From Hetaerina americana (Eukaryota > Arthropoda > Insecta > Odonata > Calopterygidae): a stretch of DNA of 64,000 bases. The stretch covers positions 66,742,177 through 66,806,176 of the forward strand of contig JAKTNV010000009.1 of assembly GCA_022747635.1 (NCBI GenBank). The letters are read 5' to 3'. The notes below the pieces were generated by a model. The model saw only the letters and a program-made list of their open reading frames with translations. It had not been told where the DNA came from and did no database searches. The translations under genes and the position numbers were made by a program. Shown one piece after another: positions 1 to 11,929 of the stretch (within the stretch, counting starts at the first letter, position 1; every line of letters begins with the position of its first letter).

Positions 1-226
1 ATAACTGCTAGATATTATATCAGCGGACTGATTGATCAGGAATAGTGGCGGTGACTGTAATGCAACTAATTGATGAACTTTCAATTGGCGTTTTGGCTCG
101 TGACCACAGTTTGGTAGTTAAATAATATGCAATGGAGTTTCTCCGCACCACGATAAACACCTAAATGATAACGAATAATGATAGTCTGAATTGGAAAATA
201 TAACTATTTAAACTATAACTAATCAT

Positions 227-230
<4 letters not shown>

Positions 231-298
<68 letters not shown>
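231..298. repeat. (AT)n microsatellite, left of Penelope-like element
   Basis: An uninterrupted AT dinucleotide array of about 34 units ends a few bases before the left terminal repeat of the Penelope-like element. A second AT array lies just outside the right terminal repeat. The symmetry suggests insertion into an AT array, or AT tracts added or copied during integration. The sequence alone does not separate these. Confidence 0.95.
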
Positions 299-302
<4 letters not shown>

Positions 303-303
<1 letters not shown>

Positions 304-397
304 CTTGGACGGCACAATAGAACACAAATTAAATAGTAACACTGAAAAGGACACTCACATGGTAAATTGTTTAAGCTTTCGGCCTTCTTCAAGTAAG
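303..397 (-). repeat. Left terminal repeat (pLTR-like) of the Penelope-like element
   Basis: Read on the minus strand it runs from TTGAAGAAGGCCGAAAGC to GCCGTCCAAGT and matches the plus-strand sequence at 1175-1285 with scattered substitutions. It lacks about 13 bases, between two GAAGG words, that the right copy has. Shared words include GCTTAAACAATTTA, GTGAGTGTCCTTTT and TTTGTGTTCTATTGTG. It lies downstream of the endonuclease stop codon, so it is the 3' terminal repeat. Confidence 0.85.
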
Positions 398-479
398 ACT
401 GAAAATTTGCTGGAGATAGGTAAGGGGTCTGGGCGGGGGAGGAGAGGTGCAGGGAATGCTGGGAGGGAAATTAAAGATG

Positions 480-1110
480 GCGGTTAAGGGTGGGAATTTT
501 GAAAGATCCGAAAACTAATATATACGCGGATTCTCGAGTTCTCACCTCTATATTGGTGGCTGAATCGGGTAGGGATCCTAGGATGCTGAGAGCAAAACAC
601 TGGTCGAATGAAAGGCTGTGGGAATTTGCGTGTGAAGGGATAGGAAGAGAAGACAGTGAGGAAGAATTGCAGGAGTACCGGTGATTGTTCATTCGAATGG
701 ATAAGGGGGTAATGCATTCGCCTAAGTAAAATGAAGTGCATTGTTTACATGACAAAAGATAAACAATGTTTTTTGAGAGGCAATTAGCGTGGGAACGAGG
801 TGAGGGGGCAAAGAAGGGATGTGGGGAGAGGGGAGTAGATCTAATAAGTAGACAAGTTTTACATCGGGGGCGGTTGCAAGTAGGGGAAATATTAGGAAAT
901 TTGTCGTGGGGGGCGCCAAAGGGTTGGTGGATCTCAGAAAGTTTTTGAGATTGGCGGGTCGTCTGTATGCAAGAGATGGACATTGGGGTAGTAAGGATGA
1001 GGTCGCGTCATTGTCATGTAAAATAGGAAAAACTTCTTTAAGGATGGTTTTCAATCTGTGTGATCCGGGGAAATAGGTGGTGCAAAGGTTGAGTCCTGCG
1101 TCAGATGTGG
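480..1110 (-). pseudogene. PLE polyprotein C-terminus with GIY-YIG endonuclease, frameshifted
   Basis: Two overlapping minus-strand frames make up one degraded coding region. The upstream frame (about 1110 to 900) reads TTYFPGSHRLKTILKEVF and then YRRPANLKNFL, resembling the linker after the RT thumb in Penelope-like elements. A frameshift near position 900 moves the reading to the other frame, which continues with CNRPRCKTC, a CxxC-type linker, and then the endonuclease: NIVYLLSCKQC...FYLGE (GIY-YIG core written IVY...YLG), IRMNNHR with the conserved Arg, and RTRESAYI carrying the expected catalytic Glu. The frame ends at a stop next to 480. In intact PLEs this nuclease nicks target DNA for target-primed reverse transcription. 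Here the frameshift and the missing RT make it a fossil. Other GIY-YIG proteins are possible but lack this preceding linker. Confidence 0.8.
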
Positions 1111-1174
1111 GCTTGTTTTTATGTGGTGTGTCAAGGTCGGGTGGAACGGTGGATTTTATTTTGTAGGAGCTTCT

Positions 1175-1285
1175 ACCTTGAAGAAGGTCTCGGAGAAGGC
1201 CGAAAGCTTAAACAATTTACAATGTGAGTGTCCTTTTAAGTGTTACCATTTTATTTGTGTTCTATTGTGTGCCGTCCAAATATTA
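1175..1285 (+). repeat. Right terminal repeat (pLTR-like) of the Penelope-like element
   Basis: Inverted partner of 303-397, pointing away from the coding part. It keeps a longer version of the 5' end: GGTCT, a CGGAGA loop, then AGGCC followed by GAAAGC. Some 40 bases after its end a second (AT)n array begins. Confidence 0.85.
1176..1206 (+). ncRNA. Hammerhead-ribozyme-like core, degenerate
   Basis: TTGAAGA, then a 5-bp stem GGTCT/AGGCC (one G-U pair) closed by CGGAGA, then GAAA. This matches the order CUGANGA - stem II - GAAA of hammerhead ribozymes, with the first core C changed to T and one extra A before the stem. Hammerhead motifs in PLE terminal repeats are established knowledge. I do not see convincing stems I and III, so this is at best a decayed or permuted copy. 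Confidence 0.35.
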
Positions 1286-1320
1286 TACTGCTCGTGTGAG
1301 TGTTTCCGTATGATCGATAA

Positions 1321-1328
<8 letters not shown>

Positions 1329-1381
<53 letters not shown>
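1329..1381. repeat. (AT)n microsatellite, right of Penelope-like element
   Basis: About 26 AT units, mirroring the array at 231-298. The plus-strand frame that reads through it is an artefact of the repeat. Confidence 0.95.
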
Positions 1382-1383
<2 letters not shown>

Positions 1384-4061
1384 GTGTGTGTTCGAGGAAT
1401 AAAAAGAAAACAAAACATCTCCATGCGAATTTTTAGTTTCTTTCTTGTAAATAGGAGTGCTTACATCAATGATTGGGAATGATGTGCAAAGGTCCCGCTG
1501 TCTAAACAGACATTTATTTTTTACACTTTTATTCCGTAGATTATTTTTAAAATTAATCTTTTAATTCGACAACTAACCATAAAACAGCCAAATTGGTCAT
1601 TAGATTGAACCTTAAAAAAGTCGGCAATATGTCCACTGATAAATTATATTCAGTTAAACCTACGATTACCTCTCCTAATTATGTGTCTGTTTACTCTGAA
1701 TGTATCATTTTTAAGTCTTCCTAACGTTCTACGACAGCGACTATTTCGTCCGCAGACCGCAACATGCTTATCATCCCTTTTCAGTGTCTCCCAGCGAGCT
1801 GCATTTCGCACTTATTTGATTTCTTTTATTTCCACCCAAGACGTCTGCACATACGATAGAGGATGATTATCAACGTCCCTGCCTTACCTCAATAATAAGA
1901 GTGTGATCCAAACACCACCTGCTGCGGAGAAACACCTATTTATCTTGAACAGCGCCACAATCCACTCAACCCTGATCTATCCACATCGGTATACGCCGAA
2001 GTCCCATTAATAATTATGAATACGCAACACCATGATGCCACTCCACTCAAGGCCTGGTGGGATGGAAAATACACCCACACGAAGAGAAACAGCACCAGAT
2101 ACGAAACGGTAAAGTAACTGCCTCACATATGCTCACATGTACGGAAGATAGCAAACAACGGTGTACTCCTACAGTGAATTAAAATCTCAAGTGACCACTA
2201 TACATATTTATTAGAAAGACAATAAGTTATCATAAGCATTTGTCGCTTGAAAATGAAATACTACTTCCTAGTATTACGGTACGGTGAGGGGATATTGGGA
2301 ACAAGAGGCTATTTCTTATGGGGCATTTAAAAAAAAAAAGATTAATTCAATTTATTCTATGTAAATAATTTTTAAGATTAGTTATGATTCTGCCATTACA
2401 TTCATAAAACTATGACTCAAGCAATCAATTTACTTCTCCATGTATTGCAGGGCATATCTCTTTTGCACATCACTTCTTACTCTTAAAACCCATCGTCTTT
2501 TACAACACCGCGATTCAGAGACAAGTACAAATCATGACAAGTGTATTATGACCTAAGGTAATTATTTCAATAACAATAACGTGACAGCAGCAAAAACATT
2601 CTGGAATGGTAGCATTTAGAATGAGAGAGAACCTTTATAAAGGTAGCTGTTGAACTGACGAAGCAATAACAATTTATAGAGAAACTTCTTTTGAAAATCT
2701 AAATTGATAAACAAATTTCTAAATACAGCTCACAAATTACGCGATTGGCCAGGCATAAAGAACGAAGGATTGAAAGAGAACATGCGGCGTTAGTGATTTC
2801 TTGAACGACGAAACACACAGGAATACATCAAAGGACTCTTTGAACTCGTAAAAAATTTAAAAAACGTTCCAATCGAAATTATTTCAGTTTTCCCAGGGAT
2901 CGCAAAATTCTCAAGAGAAGAATTTCCACAATTTATCAAAGCATTGAAATACGATACCTTTTAGACGTCCATTGACTAGAATAAATTCAAACAATGCATC
3001 ACCGAATAACTATACGTACGAATATATTTAAGAAAATCATTTTTAATTGTAGTTTTGCGATGATATCGAGTAAGTAGCATATATTTTCTTCTTGCGTCAT
3101 GATCACTGGTATAGCCTCGTAAACAAATTAATATTTAAGACAAAGCCCGATACATCTGAAGCAGTATGTACATCTTACGTAAGAAAAGCAGCACAGTGGC
3201 CGACTTACATTTGGTTGGCATTGAACAATTCAGTCAACTGATTACGAGGACGACAGAACTGATTTACACGAAAGAACGAGGCACAAAGAAATAGGCATTA
3301 CTTCCAGCGAGAGGAAAAATAGAAAGAGAAAAGTTCCTATTGGATTTCTGATGAAAGAACTAATATAAAATTTGGTGAGGGAATAATGAAGATGGAGATG
3401 GACGTTTCTAGGATGGCTAAACTATAAGTGCAACGACGAATACAATGAAATGGTTCAATGACAATGATAACTCACTGTAATCAATAGGTGAGCACGGAAG
3501 AATTACAGTCGAATTTTTTCTTCACTTCCCCGACGATATTGCGTATTCATCAACGTTCGCCTCATAAAAGAATCTAAACAATAAAATACGTATTACTTAA
3601 TCTACGAATCGCCATTCGTGGGTGTGGCGATTCCAAGTACAATGCTTCGGTGTCGCGCAGAACGACAACTGGGCATTCAACGAGATTTCCATCTATGAAC
3701 GCACTAGGAAGGCATGAACAGGGAGCAACTAAATGGGCGACGGCATTAACCAAGGACGACATTATTTCCGCGGGCATTACGAAATTTCGTCGACTACTTC
3801 CATGACCGGCACGAAAGGGCGTTTGAAGGAGGACGATTGCTTCACGACAGCCTGACTGCAGTAAAAAACGGGAAGACAAAATTGTAACCGCGGAGGAAAC
3901 ACTTAAAATCACCGAATTTACTAGTGAAGTGATATTAAACAACATATAACGACTTTTACTCAACACAACTAAATTATTACAGCAACAGACAACATTTTAA
4001 AACATCCATCAATGAACTAATGTAATTTATGAGTTTACTGCTATCATATTGTGCCGATGAA
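1382..4061. other. No recognised feature
   Basis: AT-rich sequence with dense stops in all frames. The longest frame is 130 codons on the minus strand (3574-3966). It shows no recognisable domain and no clear splice signals; I do not call it a gene. Confidence 0.6.
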
Positions 4062-4309
4062 TAAGTAACAATGATAAATTAATTCTTCTTCCGGGAATTT
4101 CCGTCGCGTAGGTGAGTTGATGGAAAACTGCTTCGCCCCCAGTCCTAGAGGCGTCTTCAGGTCGAAGGACACTTCGACCTTAAGTGCCCTTCCAGGACTG
4201 GGGGCGAAATAGTTGTCCATCAACTCACCAACGCGACGGAAATTCCCGGAAGAAGAATTAATTCATCAAATAGACGTCGCGGAAGCCTTAGGATTAAGTA
4301 ACAATGATA
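4062..4309. repeat. Long palindrome (foldback) with 15-bp direct repeats
   Basis: Arms 4077-4146 and 4194-4263 are inverted copies matching at about 66 of 70 positions, from AATTAATTC through the GGGAATTTCCGTCGCG region to CGCCCCCAGTCCT. The spacer holds a second perfect 9-bp hairpin, AGGTCGAAG (4159-4167) with CTTCGACCT (4172-4180). The word TAAGTAACAATGATA occurs at 4062-4076, directly against the left arm, and again at 4295-4309, 31 bases beyond the right arm. That could be a target-site duplication. The structure fits a foldback or MITE-like element. No coding capacity and no second copy seen in the window. A hairpin RNA precursor is an alternative. Confidence 0.85.
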
Positions 4310-6055
4310 CCCTCTTTTTTAGCATAACCCGTAACAGATTTTTTCAACTCGCGAACATCAAGTTCTTCGTGCAACACCATTACGCAATAAAAACCGAAAT
4401 AGATATCGGATGAAACAACTACTACTTACAGTATCGTCCAAAAACTAGGTACGTATGTTACTTAGGCACGTGGATCCGGCAGCAGAACCACCCAAAGGCG
4501 TACGTCAGGATGTTCTAGAATTGTTTGAAACGATTCGCAAGTGTTAAGGGATTTTGCGGATTTGATCTGGAGTAATAAACTTAGAGCTCGTAGCTGTACT
4601 ATTACCCCTTATCTCAGATGAAGAAGTTGATTCACAGCAAAAATGAATAATCTTTTGGTAATCAATAACTGAGTGAGCACACATTGGTTTTTGCCCAAGT
4701 ATAATTATTTCTGAAATAATAGCGGAGAATTGTCCATTCTATCATAACGATCTATATAAGAGTGATAATTCCGCGAGTTCAATGTTTTCGTGGTAAGGAG
4801 TTAAACTTTTTCAGCCACCACCATGCATAAGCATCATAAATAGAATTTTCAACCGACTAAATGTGAGTTTTTGAGGGATCCGGGGGATAACCACTTCTAA
4901 GCCTCGCCCAGTACGACAATAAACACCTCAACACCTAAAACTTCTATGAACTTAGGCAATATAACTCAATTCCCCATACTTTCCACCCCCATTCCGCCTA
5001 AAATGCCTTCTTATCTTTTCTCCACTCTGCCTTGACTTATTTAACATTCTGATGACCCCATGCAGAGGGGGAGTACATGCATTCAAATATCATTACACGG
5101 TAGCAATGCTAAAATGATGCTGATGCACCAAAATAAATTCGGGAGCATGAGAATGAGAGCAGCATTAATGGCTGCAAAAATATTTCCACCCAAAAACTTG
5201 CAAAAAATCGTGATTGGCCAGGAGAATTTTTTATCGGTGGTATTGGTTTCGTTGCTAAGGAAGCGTCGTGAGTTGAGTACTACATAACTACAAGTTGTTA
5301 CGACAGCAGCGGAGGATTTCAATGATAAATAACGCTCGTCTCGGATGAGTTAATTTCATTCAACAAAATTGTTTACAAAATCAAGTTTAGGTTAACTGTT
5401 GAACAATGTGAGAATAAACCGCTTATTGGAAGGGAGATTCGCACTATTCAATTTGGTAAACGGCATCGTAACAACACAGCTACGCTATCTTAAGCACTGT
5501 GCTAGTCGACAAAACAGTATTGGAGCTGTTTTGTGTATGTTTCCTCGGCCAAAAGTGGTCCACAATGATAAAAAAATGCGCAGAGGAGGAAAAATACAGC
5601 CTCCCTGAACTTTTCCTGTCGAGTAAAATTTCTCAACCTTTGTGCGTCATATACCACTCTTAAATTGCTTTCGTCGTAAATTTCAATAATTCAACGTGGA
5701 TTTCACCTGGAGTATATACGTATTACTTTATTTTTTGTGAATTCTTAATGTGTAGTGTTTTATACTAACCTGTGATAGAGGAAGGAGTAAGAGTTCGCAT
5801 TGGTGTCACTTAAATATTTCGGTGAAATTCCGATAAAAATACACTAAATCTATCACGCCTATTGCTGGTATTGTTTAGGGGAAAAGTAATGTTCATTTTT
5901 CATTCTAAGTAGCCTAGTATGCTGCCATTATCTCATATAGCCTTATTGATTGTTCTTCTTGTCACTAAAAGCTCCTCTCGTAAGCGTATACAAGTATATC
6001 TCACTTAGATACCGTACTTTTAAGTTACCATGACCCACATTATTTTAATTATTTT
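4310..6055. other. No recognised feature
   Basis: AT-rich, with only short frames (the largest about 80 codons at 5060-5322 on both strands). No repeats that I can match to other parts of the window. Confidence 0.6.
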
Positions 6056-6087
6056 ACACACACATACATACATACATATATAAATAT

Positions 6088-6118
<31 letters not shown>
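6056..6118. repeat. ACAT/AT microsatellite
   Basis: A compound array: (CA), (CATA) units, then AT repeats from about 6090 to 6118. It lies immediately 5' of an isolated LINE 3' tail. Confidence 0.9.
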
Positions 6119-6121
<3 letters not shown>

Positions 6122-6139
6122 CGATATACTTAATTTTTG

Positions 6140-6214
6140 ATGCTGAATGCCTAGTGTGTAATAATCCCCTGCCAACCACCCTAGTGGTGACTTGCAGGGT
6201 GCTATGTAGATAGA
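6140..6214 (+). repeat. LINE 3'-end fragment (conserved tail)
   Basis: CCCCTGCCAACCACCCTAG, then TGGTGACTTGCAGGGTGCTA, then TGTAGATAGA. It matches, in plus orientation, the last about 50 bases of the minus-strand LINE fragments at 28.1, 33.2 and 47.5 kb. No coding part is left here. It is a severely 5'-truncated insertion or a derived non-autonomous element. Confidence 0.7.
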
Positions 6215-8249
6215 CACTGACGTTGGAGCGCCGAAGGGCTTCAGGGGCACATCAGCACTCGGGGGTAAAGGATGCGGTGGAAAACGTGCCAGATTAGCCG
6301 CGAAACGCTGCGGGATGCGACGAGAGCGAGCACAGCGGGAAATCCTCGCGGTTGGCATGCAATGAATATTTATTGAACGCCGTCCAAATTAAGTCCGATC
6401 CAATTATAACAAGCATAAGACTCCCAAGGAAGAACAATAAAACTCTCGTGAGCCCTCGGATTTCATTATTACATACGTCGAGTAACAAGAAGAGAATAAC
6501 AGCCGAAAATCGGGGGAGAATCAAAATGAGTCCATTTTATTTGTTATTTTGTTGATATTTGTGCGCCAAAATGAAATAATTTTTCACTGAATTTATTCTC
6601 AAATGCAAGGAAGTACAAAATTGGAGCAAATGACTCCGAAATTGAATTTTTTGAACGCAACGTTCAAAAAATCGACGTTTCACTTCAAAAAATGCTAAGG
6701 TTTTACTCTTTTTCAACGCCAATTTAATGTAATGAACATGAAGTACATTGGAGATACTTTATCATTACCAGGCCCACTTCTTTGCGATAACCATTTGTTA
6801 GTCATACACGTCACCATGCTACCTCTAACGTAAATCCTTAATAAGACTCAACGTAATAAGACAACTTAAATAGAGCATTGTGGAGTGAAATTATATTATG
6901 ATAGATAAATCTGCACTCCGAGTTTCTCTTCGAAACATTAACGAGATCATTACAAAGGAAATTATACAGAACATAATTCGGTCCTGAAAATTCCGATCCC
7001 TCCCCACGAAGAAGCGATAATTCAAGAGGAGAATAATTACGCAGTGCAGAGCAGACAGACTTGAGCCCGAGGGCCAAGTTGGGATTGCTTGGGGGATTGA
7101 GAGAGGCACAAGGCCAGGGTCATAAAAATGTGAAAACTTACTTCCGAGACCATTATAGTTTCAGGCATGACCTAGGTGGCATCTTTCTATTTCACAACGG
7201 AAGAATAACTTGGCATTTTTCGACCAATAGCGTTATATTAACGACGTGGTATCGCAACACCATGAGCCATTTTCAAGATTTCCCAGGAGCACACAATAAA
7301 AAGTCCATATAAGTTTGATTTTCAATTCAACCGACAGCTTAACAAACCTATTTCGGGGTAAGGATGGTGCTAGCCTCAGGAGGATTGATCAAGCCTTATG
7401 CGGGAGGGAGTTCTACTCGTCGCCAAACATTGACCCACACTGACGTTAAATCAAGCGGATGGACAACCACGTAGTGCGAACTTCTTTCCGATTTAAAATA
7501 TCATGCACACCATATTGCCTTCCCCACTACATTACAACAAAATTGCATGCCTTGTTAAATATTAATGGACCGAATCCGTATTGTTATTAGCTCGTTGAAT
7601 TCACCACTACACTTCTTTTTTTCGTGCAGATGAACTGCCCAAATGGATATAAAACATTTCATCAACGAACGAGTCGAAGGACCGCAAGGACTTTAATAAT
7701 GAAAACGCAATTTTTCCGCCGAAGATCTGGCGCTTCTGGGTCAGATTTCGCCGAAAAATCAGGAGGTATATTCCTTATTATCGCCTTTACCCTGACACGC
7801 CCGCGAGTGAAATCCAATTTATTAATTCGGCCACGGCGCTCAGGTAGGAATCCCGTTGGCCTACAAACGCACTATTCGTATCCCGTCTCAGCGACGGTAG
7901 ATGCGCTTGCGTTAGGATTAGTTGTTATATGTGAGAGGACACGAGAGACTTAGTTCCGACCATCAGCCTTGGCCGGCCCTAAGTAGAAATAACAAATATC
8001 GGGTAAAATGACTTTGTATAACATTTTCATTGACGCGTTTCTTTGAAATCAAGTGGTGTAATGAAAAGGTGTAAAAGGAAATCGATACAAAGCCATTTTT
8101 AATAAATAAAACCTTAGTTGTTCCCTCACATATAGCCGAATCATCTACTAAGACAACTAAGTTGTTTAAAGAAATGCACATATATAATATACGCTAATTT
8201 TCACTTTTAGGAAGAATCTCCGACCTTTTACCATACCCGAGACTTTATT
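6215..8249. other. No recognised feature
   Basis: Mixed AT-rich sequence. Several frames of 60-110 codons (for example 7624-7953, plus) show no family signature. A moderately GC-rich stretch lies at about 6220-6350. Confidence 0.55.
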
Positions 8250-9345
8250 TTGAACGAATTCCACCGATCTTCCACCGGCTCTAAGAAATATAGGAAGGGG
8301 CAGTGGCGAGGAATGGGCATATGTATGACGTGGCACTCGACTTGCCTGGGCCGGTTGCGTTTCAATCCATCCACGCGAAATGATGGCACGCGAGATCACC
8401 ACGTCGCCCAGGGGAGATCATTACCTCATCCAGCGGAATGCAGAAGAAAATCTAACGGGACAAAAGCGACACTCTTCCCTTCGTTCGCCACGGGAACAGT
8501 TCACCTTCCAAAAACATGCAAATGAAATCCAAGAAATTCTTATGATCTACTGAATAAAAAACTAACCGTTCATGCGTTCCTTTCGACTCAAATCCAAGAA
8601 CTGCGCTGCTCTGTTTCCCCGCTCTTCCAGACCTGGTGTAACGTTGTAAGGTTACGGCGAGCCATCTCTTAGCGGTCATTCCGAGGTTGTCCCTCTCCTA
8701 AGCGTGGCCGCCGAAACGTCCAAGTTACCACGGCGGCGAACACTTCGAACATTCCAAAAATGGGACATAGGCGGGAGCACTGTGGGTCCACTGGGAAGAG
8801 CTCGGACCAGGAATCGAACCACTCCCGTAGGAATCCAACGAGAAAATACGATCATTCTATGGAATGTTTAAGACTGCACCGGGTCCTTAAAGTCGACCGA
8901 AGCCAACGCGCTCCGGGCGCATGTAATCTCGCAGTCGAAGCAGTACGGAGTAATCAACGGGATGACCATCTACGGGCCTGGCGGAAACCTTCAACCCTCT
9001 GCGGACGGCACCAACACCAATGGGAGACTGGTGTGACGGAGGAGGGACGTCCGGCATGCCGCGAAGTTCGCAATGACGGTGTCTCGATGCAGTAGAACGG
9101 TGGTATCCTCGCACGTGGCGCGTGGAGAGGGGGGCGCGGAGGGCCGGGAGGAGCAGATTTACCCCGGGACCGTGGAATATGCACGGGGGCATGGCAGGGC
9201 CGCGACTACGGAAGAGCACGAGGAGGAACGGGGTTTGAGGAGGGGGGCGATGCCGTATTGGAAGGGGGGGGGAGGGATTTAAGTGGGGGAAAAGTGGGAA
9301 AATGGAGGACAGCCGGGGGAGACGGAGGGGGAAGAGTTAAGGAAT
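8250..9345. other. GC-rich, partly polypurine island
   Basis: GC-rich sequence becomes strongly G-rich on the plus strand from about 9110 to 9340 (repeated GGGG and GGAGG runs). Long overlapping frames on both strands (8760-9095, 8887-9219) follow from the low stop-codon density and are rich in Arg, Gly and Pro. A CpG-island promoter is possible, but no gene start is visible nearby. Confidence 0.5.
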
Positions 9346-11920
9346 AAAAGAAAACGAAGCGAAGGCAGCAGCGGCAACATCGGGATTCCCTGCGGCCCAG
9401 TTCGGTGGAAGAACACTAAGTCGTGAGGAGAAGAATGGCTTCCCAGTGCTCCATTGGGGAAAAAAAGAGGGGTTTAACGCTCATAAAATGGTTTAAGATA
9501 TTGGGTGGAGCCGAGGAGACAGAATGCTTATAACATTCATCGGGGATGTTAGGGTGACTCGTCACACTCAAGCAGTCGCCCCACATTTTTATCCCCCCGA
9601 GGGATTTTAAGAGAGTTAATGTGAGCATGGTCATCTGAGAATGAAATTAGATTCATAAATATTTATGCAGCTTCAAATAACCGGGTGAAGAAATTGAAAA
9701 GCTTGGTGAACTTAACCGTCTGAGGATGAAGCTCTCAAACTTAACAGCTTGTTTCTTTGTTACTTAAAAACCCGATCAAGGAAATTATGGAACAATAGGT
9801 TCCTCTCTTTTGAAGAAGCCAGACCTTATCTTTCTAACTGCACAAAACAAATAATTGCATGAAAGTTGTTGGCAAGGGAACCACATAAACAACAGCTCGT
9901 GACGTTTGCTTGTCTCCTCACAATTACGCACCACATGCAAAATGAAAATTCGTCCTGGAATTAAGGATTTGGTGGAAATCTGGAGACGGCATGGGGAAAG
10001 GAACGGACTTGCCTACCCGGAATTTGTTCCTTTCATAAAATGAGGAGCTTTGCACCCCGTGATCAAATATTTCGAAAATCAAAATAGATTTTTGGGCTAA
10101 CTGTATTGATGTATAGAATCGCCCACGAAATGGATGTGCTTATTCAGGCAATCACCCAAGTCACGAGGCTCAGAATGTAAAAATAAACCGTTTATCACGA
10201 GTCATTATTTAATTGAAATATCACTAGCAAAATAAAAATTTCATAATGACAAAGCGATTTTTCATAGAGCAAAATTAACTTTTTAATACCATTGTAAGAA
10301 TATTCAATGCCACTACGCTGCTCTCATTTTCAGCGCAGAAGACTTCGCTACAGGCCAAAAAAGAGCATCGTCCATATCGCTAGTCCAGAGTTAGAACATA
10401 CAAAATGTGGAATACCAGATGAAAGCATAGGACTGTACCAGGAAGCCCATTTCACATGGAATTATTACACTTTCCGGTGTAAAAATATTAATTCACCGCC
10501 ATACGAACGTTTACTATGAAGTTATTTCAATGATATTTTGGCGCTGGTTATAACTGAGTTTCCAAGATTTCAACCTGGTCTACTGGCCACCCTCAATAAT
10601 GGGCCGCAATGACCTCGTTCAATAATGTGTCTCACTGTCGTTTAGAATGGGGTTTAAAAATGGAAAATACGCGTACTTTCTTGTTCTCAGCCCAGTCATA
10701 ATCGGTGAAACGCAGCACCCAAGCCACTTTGCGTGAAAGATGGGGCGAATTCCTATGTTGTCATGACCATCATTTCATCACTTCGCCGCGGCGCTGCTGC
10801 GTCCATCTTGTTGGCCAGAGCCTTGCCCTTCTTGGCGTCACGGGAGAAAGCAATCGCGAGAGGCTCAGAAGACTTACGACCAATTACAGAGTGGGCAACA
10901 ACGTCGAGGCAATTCCTTTTAATTCATTTATGCGTTACCACATGGTTTTGGAGGAAAGATCTTTCATCTAAAAATCACAGATTTTTTCGATTATCAAATA
11001 ATCAAACAAATTGAGATTTCATACCGGAGGGAACGATACAGCAGAACGATATTCGGAATGAAAAATTCCACAGATGATTCACCCCGGACTTCACCACGCC
11101 ATCGAAAAGACAAAAGAACACTCGAGTAAAAGAAAGAAGGCGCCCTGTATCCCTGAGCGAAGAAGCCATGCGCAGAAACGATGCGCTGTTGGCCACTATC
11201 TTTGCTGATAGCCTTTCACCACAACCAGAGTAAATGCGGCGGCAGGAATAACAGTATCAAAATAAAAATATTGAGAAAATTATAAAGGATGAGTTCGGCG
11301 GGCGAATGAGAAGAGGAATATTAAGTTTCTCGATGACGACTCCTATCCAGAGGTAAAAACCTCAAGAGCCTCGCGACCAGGAAGTGCGGTGGGCGACGGA
11401 CAGATGAACGAGAGCCGGCGCATCTCGAGTGGCAATCCCGACCTCCTGTAAGCTACCAACCTACATCTGCATGCATACAATATTGTTCTCGAAAAAAGAG
11501 CCTCAAACTATTAGTTCTGACATCTGTGTGATTTTAAATCCGTGAACCGATGGAAAAACAGGGGATTTCGGCTGGAAGCCACTTGAAATACGAAGACAAC
11601 ACGCGGGACTTAAGACTTTTAGAAAGGTTCAGAGCAAACGAGCTTAACGATGACACTAAAGGAATCATAATGGCCCCACACTACTTAGGTAGATAAGACC
11701 AAAAAGATAAAATAAGCGAGTTAGATCCCAGTAGAGATAAATACAAATACACATTCTCTTTCCCCGAACAATCAGAAATCATTATAGTAAGAAACCAAAG
11801 TCACTTCATAAATATTAAAAACATTTAGTTTACAAGTCGGAACAAAATTAAACACTGCAAAAACATCAGGTATAGTTCTAGGTGGATGGGTATGTCAGTT
11901 GGTAGTTGGTGTGTTTGCAT
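9346..11920. other. No recognised feature
   Basis: Ordinary AT-rich sequence. The frames at 10705-11014 overlap in two phases and show no domain. Confidence 0.6.
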
Positions 11921-11929
11921 GTGTGTGGG

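Larger units (their letters stand above)
303..1285 (-). mobile_element. Penelope-like retroelement fragment with inverted terminal repeats
   Basis: A short, 5'-truncated Penelope-like element (PLE). The centre encodes on the minus strand the end of the reverse-transcriptase polyprotein and a GIY-YIG endonuclease (see 480-1110). The two ends, 303-397 and 1175-1285, are inverted copies of one another pointing outward, each ending in the word GCCGTCCAA next to an (AT)n array. PLEs are known to carry terminal repeats (pLTRs) in direct or inverted orientation, which fits. The element is only about 1 kb, so most of the RT domain is missing. Frameshifts make it inactive. The PLE assignment rests on the GIY-YIG motif context and the pLTR arrangement. 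Confidence 0.8.

Noticed and set aside
1121..1402. 93-codon plus-strand frame ending in alternating I and Y
   Set aside because: It reads through the right PLE terminal repeat and the (AT)n array.
3574..3966. 130-codon minus-strand frame
   Set aside because: No recognised family, ordinary AT-rich surroundings, no splice or start context that stands out.
8775..8835. Perfect reverse B box (GGTTCGATTCC on the minus strand)
   Set aside because: No A box at the right distance and no match to the SINE families in the window. A similar isolated GGTTCGATCCC on the minus strand near 37315 was rejected for the same reason.
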